From CAZCFB01 sp964511535 (GTDB lineage: Bacteria; Myxococcota_A; Polyangia; GCA-2747355; CAZCFB01), in the NCBI GenBank assembly GCA_964511535.1, contig CAZEFW010000280.1, forward strand, positions 1-5,284: a stretch of 5,284 nt of DNA. Reading direction: 5' to 3'. Positions within the stretch are counted from its first letter, which is position 1. Each line of letters begins with the position of its first letter. Of the stretch, positions 1-4,837 are shown piece by piece. The position numbers and the translations under genes are program-made. Under the pieces are notes generated by a model. That model was not told the DNA's origin. It searched no databases and saw only the letters and a program-made list of their open reading frames with translations.

Positions 1-67
1 CTTGAGGGGAGATGGTTGGCCTCGCTTCGCTCGGCGGCTTGAGGCTTGAGGCTTGGGGGGGGAGTGC
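1..67. repeat. Short heptamer tandem repeat and G-tract downstream of the LolA-like gene
   Basis: This stretch contains no gene that I can support. GGCTTGA occurs in tandem at 36-42 and 43-49, with a third partial copy at 50-55 that runs into eight G residues (55-62). The related string CTTGAGG also opens the window at 1-7. The string CTCGCTTCGCTCG at 21-33 matches 12 of 13 bases with 73-85, which lies inside the hairpin next to the stop codon of the first gene. This looks like a slippage-prone spacer or an eroded small intergenic repeat. Its function is unknown, and the window edge hides how far it extends. Confidence 0.55.
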
Positions 68-90
68 TCTGGCTCGCTGCGCTCGCCAGA
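68..90 (-). terminator. Hairpin just past the stop of the LolA-like gene
   Basis: TCTGGC at 68-73 pairs perfectly with GCCAGA at 85-90, leaving an 11-nt GC-rich loop. The hairpin begins one base after the stop codon of the minus-strand gene (TTA on the plus strand at 92-94). The position fits a transcript end or a 3' stabilising stem. On the minus strand the hairpin is followed by a C-run and not a T-run, so it is not a classical intrinsic terminator. It may act with Rho or only protect the mRNA end. Confidence 0.35.
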
Positions 91-91
91 T

Positions 92-847
92 TTACCTGCC
101 GCGGGCGAGCTTGCGCTTGGAGAAGAAGCTGTCCTTGATGCCGGTGTTGATCTCCCAGGTGGTCCAGGTGATGGCGGTCCAGACGTCGTTGCGGCGGTGG
201 TCGGTCATCTTGAGGGTCTTGGGCACGCAGACCTTGCCCTTGCAGCTGTAGCCGGTGCGGTCCTCGGTCTTGATCTTGACGCCCTTGTCGTTGAAGTAGC
301 GCAGCTGGGAGGCGAGCTTCAGGTCCTTCTTCACGTCCAGCTCGATCTTGGCGTAGGGGGTCTTGGCGCCTGGCTTGCGCGTGGCGATGATGTACCAGTG
401 CTTGGCGTCTTCCTTGGTCAGCTTGCCGTCGTAGGTGTCGCTGTAGGTCACGATGGAGATGTCGTTCTGGCTGAAGGTGGTGCCCATGAAGCCCTGGTCC
501 TTGACGTGGTTGGCCACGCGGCGGACTTTCCGGTAGGCGGGCAGGTAGGTGTACATGTTGTTCTGTGACAGCACCAACACCCGCATCCCCTTGATGTCCC
601 CGGGCTCCAGGAACTCGACCCGGCGGTACTTGGTGCCCTTGATGCGCACGTCCATCACCTGCTTGATCTTTTCCTTGCCCGGTATCTTGGTCACCAGCTC
701 CTGGACGAAGTGCTGATCCTTGGCGGCGGTCATGGCGGCGTCCACCTTCTTGAGGACTTCGCCGCCCTTGTCGCCTGCGAAGGCGGGGCTGATCATGGCC
801 AGGAGCGCTGCGCAGGCCAGAAGTGCGCTGAATATACGGCTGGTCAT
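92..847 (-). CDS. Exported LolA-like outer membrane lipoprotein-sorting family protein
   Basis: Predicted 251-residue periplasmic protein. Residues 1-24 form a type I signal peptide: Arg4, a hydrophobic core, and cleavage after AFA at 22-24. The mature part carries the hallmarks of the LolA-like family (Pfam PF17131 as I recall it): FLEPGDIKGMRVL at 79-91, MYTYLPAYRKVRRV at 98-111, the QGFMGTTFSQNDI block at 118-130, and a C-terminal FFSKRKLAR at 241-249. These proteins are thought to adopt the LolA/LolB half-barrel fold and carry a lipid or lipoprotein acyl chain across the periplasm. They are often encoded beside DUF1302 barrels and RND/MMPL exporters. The true cargo is unknown, and this is not orthologous to classical LolA. 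The ATG is preceded by a strong GGAGGAA ribosome binding site, which fixes the start. Mature cysteines C202 and C207 may form a small disulfide loop. The gene is divergent from the barrel gene at 1064. Confidence 0.87.
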   Translation of the reverse strand: MTSRIFSALLACAALLAMISPAFAGDKGGEVLKKVDAAMTAAKDQHFVQELVTKIPGKEKIKQVMDVRIKGTKYRRVEFLEPGDIKGMRVLVLSQNNMYTYLPAYRKVRRVANHVKDQGFMGTTFSQNDISIVTYSDTYDGKLTKEDAKHWYIIATRKPGAKTPYAKIELDVKKDLKLASQLRYFNDKGVKIKTEDRTGYSCKGKVCVPKTLKMTDHRRNDVWTAITWTTWEINTGIKDSFFSKRKLARGR

Positions 848-851
848 CTTG

Positions 852-858
852 TTCCTCC
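852..858 (-). promoter_or_regulatory. Ribosome binding site of the LolA-like gene
   Basis: On the minus strand GGAGGAA lies 4 nt before the ATG at 847. It is a near-perfect Shine-Dalgarno match and confirms the start. Confidence 0.8.
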
Positions 859-954
859 ATGGGCGTGTTGACGTCCCCGCGCGGGGGAAAATTCGCCCTG
901 TAACTCTTCACTTGAATCCGGCAGGACAATCATCGATAACCTTCCTCGGTGAAG

Positions 955-971
955 TTGTCAAATAGCGACAA
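955..971. promoter_or_regulatory. Operator-like inverted repeat TTGTC-N7-GACAA
   Basis: TTGTC (955-959) and GACAA (967-971) form a perfect 5-bp inverted repeat with a 7-bp spacer. The left arm overlaps the minus-strand TTGACA hexamer at 961-956. A dimeric repressor bound here could control both divergent genes. Five-base arms are short enough to arise by chance, so this is a candidate only. Confidence 0.35.
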
Positions 972-1049
972 TTATTTCATTTTTTGGCATGAAATGCTGA
1001 CGGTTGCTTCGTCTTTTCAGTCCAGTATGTGAAGCTTTCGTCGCTTTCC

Positions 1050-1055
1050 AAGGAG
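1050..1055 (+). promoter_or_regulatory. Ribosome binding site deciding the DUF1302 start
   Basis: AAGGAG at 1050-1055 lies 8 nt before the ATG at 1064. It supports that start over the in-frame TTG at 1004, which would add 20 residues in front of an otherwise ordinary signal peptide. Confidence 0.75.
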
Positions 1056-1063
1056 CCAACGAG

Positions 1064-2800
1064 ATGAACCTCTCGAGATCCTGCCTGATGGTGGCCCTTG
1101 CGGCGCTCTGGATTTGCGCCGCGGCCGACGCCCGCGCTGACGAAATCTCCCTCGAATTTGGCGGCAAGGTGCAGACCGACATCCGCTTCAGGCCGACCGG
1201 CGTGGGTATCGGCGAGTATTACAACAGGGCCGAGCTCGGCTCGGGCGTGTCGCGCAACGAGAACATCATCAAGCTCAAGCTCAACGCCGCGTACGGCGAC
1301 ATCGGCGCCGTGGCCGAGGTGGACCTGGTGTTCTACGGCTACAACCGCGAGCTCGAGGGGTACTCCGGGCTGACCTTGCGGGAGGACGTGGATCCGTTCC
1401 GCATCGAGGCTCACTCGGCCTACATCGAGGCGTACGACCTGTTCATCGACGGCCTCGACCTGCGCATCGGCCAGCAGGTGATCACCTGGGGGGTGGGCGA
1501 CCAGTTCAACCCCACCAACACCATCAACCCCCTCGACCTGGAGGATCCGTTGCTGTTCGGCGAGCAGCTGGGCAACATGATGGTCAAGGTCGACTACAGC
1601 TTCCTCGACACCTGGACCATCTCCGGCGTGCTGGTGCCGGTGTTCAAGCCGGCGCTGCTGCCCGACTCGGGCAAGCTCGGGCTGGCCGACGTGAGCCGGC
1701 TGCCCTTCGTCTCCGATGGGCTGCGCAGGCGGATACATTCCGAGTTCGCCCTGTCCAAGCTGTTCGTGGGCCCGACCCTGGTGCGCAAGGCGATCCCCGT
1801 GACGCCGGAGACCAGCTTCGAGAACATGCAGTTCGCCTTCCGCGTGGCGGGCATCGTGCTGGAGCAGGACATCGCGCTGTCCTACTACTACGGGCGCACC
1901 GACATGCCCCAGGCGTACGCCAACATCAGCAGCCAGGTGGACGGCAAGATCTGCAACCCCGCGACCTCCGCCTCCAACCCGGAGTGCGTCAACGCCACCA
2001 TCCAGACCGACACCTACCTCGGCTACCCCCGGGTGCAGGTGGCGGGGCTCAACCTGTCCGGGCAGATCCCGCTGGACTGGATCAGCGACAAGCTCACCGC
2101 CATCGGCTACCGGCTGGAGCTGGGGGTGTTCTTCCCGGAGGAGGCCCAGATCGCGCTGATCCAGGCCACCGCCATCTCCATCGCGCCCAAGGGCGAGTAC
2201 GACTACGGCAAGTTCGCGGGCGACCGCGGCCGCCCGGCGGTGGTGGCGGACACGCCCTTCGCCAAGTGGGCCTTCGGGCTGGACTACACCATCAGCCGCA
2301 ACGTGTACGTCAACGCCCAGTGGGTGCACGGGTTCCCCGACGAGTACGGCGCCGGGGACTTCATCACCGAGGGGTGGAAGGTGATGACCGGCGGCGTCAT
2401 CGACAAGGCCCCGCTGACTACCTGCCAGCTGGAGCAGGACGGCACCAAGTGCGCCAGGGAGTGGCTGCGGCCGCGGCTGGGCGACTACCTGGTCTTCGGC
2501 CTCGACTTCCGCTTCCTGTCCGACAAGCTGCTGCTGCGCATGTTCACCATCTGGGACATGAGCGGCATGCACCTCGACACCTACAACGCCGACACGGGCC
2601 AGCGCGAACGCACGCACTACAGCATGTTCACGTCAGAGGGCTTCTCGGCGGTGCTCTACCCGGAGCTGAACTACACCTTCGGCAACGGCCTGGAGCTGGG
2701 CGCCGGCGCCCTGCTGATGCTGGGCAAGGAGCACACCCGCTTCGGTGACCCCGCCGGCGGCGGCCACCAGATCTTCACCCGGGCGCGGTTCTCGTACTAG
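1064..2800 (+). CDS. DUF1302-type outer membrane beta-barrel protein
   Basis: Predicted 578-residue outer membrane protein. Residues 1-25 form a signal peptide (Arg5, hydrophobic core, cleavage after ADARA). The family signature is LRIGQQVITWGVGDQFNP at 133-150 followed by TNTINPLDLEDPL at 151-163, then a VPVFKPALLP segment at 191-200. The rest alternates aromatic and polar residues like beta strands, for example LSYYYGRTD, FGLDYTI and YLVFGLDFRF. The chain ends in RARFSY, with a terminal aromatic residue as expected for a BAM assembly signal. Length is normal for the family. DUF1302 proteins are found with LolA-like or DUF1329 partners and RND exporters, and are suspected to take part in lipid or hydrophobic-compound traffic; no reaction is established. 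Two close cysteine pairs, C297/C308 and C454/C463, sit in polar stretches likely to be loops and may form disulfides. The gene ends in tandem in-frame stops TAG-TAA. The dipeptidase gene follows after 77 bp. Confidence 0.88.
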   Translation: MNLSRSCLMVALAALWICAAADARADEISLEFGGKVQTDIRFRPTGVGIGEYYNRAELGSGVSRNENIIKLKLNAAYGDIGAVAEVDLVFYGYNRELEGYSGLTLREDVDPFRIEAHSAYIEAYDLFIDGLDLRIGQQVITWGVGDQFNPTNTINPLDLEDPLLFGEQLGNMMVKVDYSFLDTWTISGVLVPVFKPALLPDSGKLGLADVSRLPFVSDGLRRRIHSEFALSKLFVGPTLVRKAIPVTPETSFENMQFAFRVAGIVLEQDIALSYYYGRTDMPQAYANISSQVDGKICNPATSASNPECVNATIQTDTYLGYPRVQVAGLNLSGQIPLDWISDKLTAIGYRLELGVFFPEEAQIALIQATAISIAPKGEYDYGKFAGDRGRPAVVADTPFAKWAFGLDYTISRNVYVNAQWVHGFPDEYGAGDFITEGWKVMTGGVIDKAPLTTCQLEQDGTKCAREWLRPRLGDYLVFGLDFRFLSDKLLLRMFTIWDMSGMHLDTYNADTGQRERTHYSMFTSEGFSAVLYPELNYTFGNGLELGAGALLMLGKEHTRFGDPAGGGHQIFTRARFSY

Positions 2801-2803
2801 TAA

Positions 2804-2877
2804 CCTGGCGCCCCGCTTCATCTCGCGCGGGCCGCGGCTGCGGGAGTGATCTCTTCGCTGGCCGGGTATTAACTCCC
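2804..2877 (+). other. Short gap between the barrel and dipeptidase genes
   Basis: This gap is very GC-rich, with an 8-bp palindrome GCCGCGGC at 2831-2838 and a possible long-loop stem (CCCGC at 2812-2816 with GCGGG at 2840-2844), but no T-run. I see no convincing promoter, so read-through from the barrel gene into the dipeptidase gene is plausible. There is also no Shine-Dalgarno at a normal distance before the ATG at 2878; the nearest GGGAG (2842-2846) is 31 nt upstream. Confidence 0.4.
2819..2835 (+). repeat. 17-bp post-stop element, copy 1
   Basis: The 17 bases beginning CATCTCGCGCG match 4108-4124 at 16 of 17 positions (G/A difference at the twelfth base). Both copies lie shortly downstream of a plus-strand stop codon, this one 15 nt after the second stop of the barrel gene. 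Confidence 0.45.
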
Positions 2878-4101
2878 ATGGAGCACAGGCGGACCGCAGC
2901 GCCCGGGCGGCATGGGCCGCCAGGCATCGGCAAGGCTCCCGCAGCCGCTGCGGGGCTGACACTGCTCGTCGTGGCCCTGATCTTGGGCGGCGGGCTCATC
3001 GAGGCCAACGCGGAGGTCCCGCCGGCTTCGCCGCAGCCGGTGCCGGACCCGGCGGCGCTGCACGCTCGCGCGCTGGTGGTGGACGCGCATAACGACGTCC
3101 CGCTCAAGATGGTGGGCCGGGCCGACTATGACTTCGGCCGCCGCATGCGCTACGGCCACACCGACCTGCCGCGCATGATCGAGGGTGGGCTGGACGCGGC
3201 GTTCCTCGCGGTCTGGGTCGACCCGAGGAAGTACAAGGGAGAGCGCGCCTGGCGGCGGGCGCTGGTGATGTTTCGCGCCATCGAGGCGGCGGCTCGCCGC
3301 AGCGGGGGGCGCGCGGCGCTGGCCCGCTCCAGCGAGGAGCTGCTCAGCACCACGGCCGCGGGCAAGGTGGCGCTGCTCGTGGGCGTGGAGGGGGCGCAGG
3401 CGCTGGGCAAGGCGAGGCGCGAGCGGCGGGTCCTCGCTCGCCTGGAGCGGCTATACCGACGCGGCGCCCGCTACATGACCCTGACCTGGATGACCAGCAA
3501 CCCGCTGGCGGGCTCCTCCTGCGATGCGGGTCGACGCCGCGGGCTGAGCCGGCTCGGGCACAAGGTGGTGGCCCGGATGAACCGGCTCGGCATGATGGTG
3601 GACCTCTCCCACGCCTCGGACCGCACCTTTTTCGACACGATGAAGGTGACCCGGAGCCCCGTGATCCTGTCCCACTCCTCGGCGCGAACCCTGTCCCGCC
3701 ACCGCCGCAACGCCTCGGACGAGATGCTGCGCGCCGTCAAGGCGAACCGCGGGGTGGTGTGCGTCAACTTCTATGCCGGCTACCTCGACAGCGCATGGAT
3801 GAAGCGCGCGGCGGGCAAGAGCAAGCGTCAGCGCAAGCGGCTGCCGCGGGTTCCGCTGTCCACGCTGGTGGACCACATCCACCACGTGATCCAGGTGGCT
3901 GGCGTGGACCACGTGTGCCTCGGCAGCGACTTCGACGGCGTGCCCTCACTGCCCGTGGGCATCGACGACGTGTCAGGGATGCCCGCCCTCACCTCCGCGC
4001 TGCTTGAGCGCGGGTACGCCGCGGCCGACGTGGAGAAGATCCTCGGCCGGAATATCTTGCGCGTCATGAAGGAAAACGAGCGGCTGGCCGGGGACCGGTA
4101 A
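2878..4101 (+). CDS. Membrane dipeptidase (peptidase family M19), exported
   Basis: Predicted 407-residue zinc dipeptidase, related to renal dipeptidase, which cleaves dipeptides and in many bacteria accepts a D-residue at the C-terminal side. Metal and catalytic residues are all visible by comparison with human DPEP1: H71 and D73 in VVDAHNDVP, E171 in VGVEGAQ, H245 in VDLSHAS, H266 in ILSHSSAR, and D351 in LGSDFDGV. The substrate-contacting His of DPEP1 (TLTH) is Trp204 here (TLTW), a substitution I recall from other bacterial members. The N-terminus has a 26-residue polar, basic leader, then a hydrophobic segment at about 27-41 and a possible cleavage site after ANA at 43-45, so the enzyme is probably periplasmic or anchored in the inner membrane. 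Residues 309-324 form a very basic insertion. The ATG is the only usable start in its frame before the hydrophobic segment, but lacks a clear ribosome binding site. A role in trimming cell-wall or imported peptides is inferred. Confidence 0.9.
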   Translation: MEHRRTAAPGRHGPPGIGKAPAAAAGLTLLVVALILGGGLIEANAEVPPASPQPVPDPAALHARALVVDAHNDVPLKMVGRADYDFGRRMRYGHTDLPRMIEGGLDAAFLAVWVDPRKYKGERAWRRALVMFRAIEAAARRSGGRAALARSSEELLSTTAAGKVALLVGVEGAQALGKARRERRVLARLERLYRRGARYMTLTWMTSNPLAGSSCDAGRRRGLSRLGHKVVARMNRLGMMVDLSHASDRTFFDTMKVTRSPVILSHSSARTLSRHRRNASDEMLRAVKANRGVVCVNFYAGYLDSAWMKRAAGKSKRQRKRLPRVPLSTLVDHIHHVIQVAGVDHVCLGSDFDGVPSLPVGIDDVSGMPALTSALLERGYAAADVEKILGRNILRVMKENERLAGDR

Positions 4102-4125
4102 GCGGGACATCTCGCGCGAGCCGCT
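4101..4125. terminator. GC-rich stem-loop between convergent genes
   Basis: AGCGG at 4101-4105 pairs with CCGCT at 4121-4125, enclosing the perfect 10-bp palindrome CTCGCGCGAG (4111-4120). It occupies most of the 46-bp gap between the stops of the dipeptidase gene (+) and the DUF2505-like gene (-), where a bidirectional end would be expected. There is no T-run on either strand, so termination by this structure is uncertain. Confidence 0.3.
4108..4124 (+). repeat. 17-bp post-stop element, copy 2
   Basis: Near-identical to 2819-2835 (16 of 17). It starts 6 nt after the stop codon of the dipeptidase gene and overlaps the stem-loop in the convergent gap. Confidence 0.45.
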
Positions 4126-4147
4126 GGCGCCGGGGCCGAGCGCGCCT

Positions 4148-4660
4148 CTACTGCGCCCGGGCGATCCAGCGGCGCATGAAGGCCTCCTGCTTCTTGAGGT
4201 TTTCGTCGAACTGGCTGGCCATGAAGCGCTCCACCGCGCTGCCCACGCCGAAGATGCGCGCCTCGAAGTGAGCCTCGAACATCGCCCGGCAGCGGCTGGG
4301 GCTCAACTGCGCTGCGCGCATGGTGCCCCGGATGTTGATGCGCGAGGCCATGGTGGCGGGGGTGACCTCGTAGGACCAGATCCCGCTATCCGGATCCAGC
4401 GCCCCTTCTTCCTGGTACTCCTGGGTGCTCCCCAGCACCTTCTGGACGACCTTGGGCGCGTTGCTGGGCGGCTGCAGCCGGAGGGTTCGCTGGAAGGGCC
4501 CTGCCTCCGGGGCGCCGCGCTGGGAGACCAGCTCGAAGTCGAGGAAGCCGAGCCCCTGCCGGTAGAGGGCCTCGATGAAGGTCGCGTCCAGGTAGATGCC
4601 GCGCATGAACGTATCGGCGTCGGTTTCCAGTTCGAAAGACTTGTCGCGGATGGTGGCCAT
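4148..4660 (-). CDS. DUF2505-like (SRPBCC superfamily) putative lipid/ligand-binding protein
   Basis: Predicted 170-residue protein with no signal peptide or membrane segment, so probably cytoplasmic. The layout fits the START/SRPBCC helix-grip fold: an opening strand (IRDKSFELETDAD), a helix near 16-35, a run of strands through about 37-135, and a long C-terminal amphipathic helix (SAVERFMASQFDENLKKQEAFMRRWI, 141-166, split here as two pieces: SAVERFMASQFDE and NLKKQEAFMRRWI). The block VVQKVLG...EYQEEGALDPDSGIWSYEV, then TP and INIRGTM, resembles DUF2505, which I know mainly from Actinobacteria. SRPBCC proteins bind lipids, polyketides or other hydrophobic ligands in a central pocket; no catalytic residue can be assigned. 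The ATG at 4660 was chosen because the fold begins there. The in-frame ATG at 4681 and TTG at 4696 would add an Arg-rich, non-conserved leader. None of the starts has a good ribosome binding site. The gene converges with the dipeptidase gene and diverges from the lipoprotein gene. The family call is tentative. Confidence 0.7.
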   Translation of the reverse strand: MATIRDKSFELETDADTFMRGIYLDATFIEALYRQGLGFLDFELVSQRGAPEAGPFQRTLRLQPPSNAPKVVQKVLGSTQEYQEEGALDPDSGIWSYEVTPATMASRINIRGTMRAAQLSPSRCRAMFEAHFEARIFGVGSAVERFMASQFDENLKKQEAFMRRWIARAQ

Positions 4661-4778
4661 GAAAGGAATTCTGCGGCGCATCGCCGCGGCTGGCAATCAC
4701 CCGGAGCTGTTTGGCTGCCGCCCATCCCGGGGCCACGCACTTTCGAGCTGAACTGGTTCGAGGGGGTGAGGCGTGTGC

Positions 4779-4787
4779 TGTGATAAT
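4779..4787 (+). promoter_or_regulatory. Extended -10 promoter candidate for the lipoprotein gene
   Basis: TG-T-GATAAT has the TGn motif directly before a -10 hexamer matching 5 of 6 consensus bases. No good -35 is present at 17-19 bp, but extended -10 promoters can do without one. Transcription would start near 4794, giving a leader of about 44 nt. The GAACTGGTTC dyad at 4750-4759 sits around the -35 position and could be an operator. Confidence 0.45.
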
Positions 4788-4822
4788 TTGGAAACAGGTG
4801 CGGCACCCCAATCGGTCGTACC

Positions 4823-4828
4823 GGGAGG
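4823..4828 (+). promoter_or_regulatory. Ribosome binding site of the lipoprotein gene
   Basis: GGGAGG lies 9 nt before the ATG at 4838 and supports that start, which has no homology support in its low-complexity N-terminal part. Confidence 0.65.
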
Positions 4829-4837
4829 CCTTCAACC

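Larger units (their letters stand above)
848..1063. promoter_or_regulatory. Divergent control region between the LolA-like and DUF1302 genes
   Basis: This 216-bp gap must supply transcription starts for both flanking genes, which point away from each other. Its middle (about 955-1000) is strikingly AT-rich against the GC-rich surroundings. On the minus strand a perfect TTGACA lies at 961-956, with a weak TATCGA 17 nt further on (938-933), and this is the best promoter for the LolA-like gene. On the plus strand TTGTCA at 955-960 is a -35-like hexamer but has no good -10 at the right distance; TGAAAT at 990-995 is a weak alternative. A small perfect dyad GCAT-GAA-ATGC sits at 987-997. No coding sequence is supported here. 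Confidence 0.5.
4661..4837. other. Divergent intergenic region between the DUF2505-like and lipoprotein genes
   Basis: This 177-bp gap contains no supported gene. It holds a plus-strand extended -10 candidate (4779-4787), the hexamer TTCGAG twice at 4742-4747 and 4757-4762 (15 bp apart), and the dyad GAAC-TG-GTTC at 4750-4759. I found no convincing promoter for the minus-strand gene. Confidence 0.4.

Noticed and set aside
53..568. Plus-strand open frame opposite the LolA-like gene
   Set aside because: Val/Gly/Asp-rich low-complexity translation with no motif; it is the mirror frame of a gene that has clear family motifs.
812..847. Lipobox LLAC at residues 9-12 of the LolA-like protein
   Set aside because: Only about five residues separate Arg4 from this window of the core, which is too short for a lipoprotein signal, and a good type I cleavage site (AFA) follows at 22-24.
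985..999. Sigma-54 type promoter (TGGCA followed by GC)
   Set aside because: The spacing between GG (986-987) and the next GC (996-997) is 8 bp and not the required 10, and the TTGC element is missing.
1004..1063. Upstream TTG start extending the barrel protein by 20 residues
   Set aside because: AAGGAG at 1050-1055 fits the ATG at 1064, and the signal peptide begins naturally there.
977..2617. Long open frame (546 codons) on the minus strand opposite the DUF1302 gene
   Set aside because: Its translation is low-complexity, rich in Val, His, Gly, Ala and Asp with no recognisable domain, as expected for the mirror frame of a GC-rich gene. The plus-strand frame has a signal peptide, family motifs and a ribosome binding site.
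1984..2748. 254-codon plus-strand open frame inside the DUF1302 gene
   Set aside because: The translation is dominated by Arg, Gly, Ala, Pro and His and lies wholly within a well-supported gene in another frame.
4661..4696. Upstream ATG (4681) and TTG (4696) starts for the DUF2505-like gene
   Set aside because: They add an Arg-rich leader outside the fold and have no better ribosome binding site, although the weak signals mean they cannot be fully excluded.
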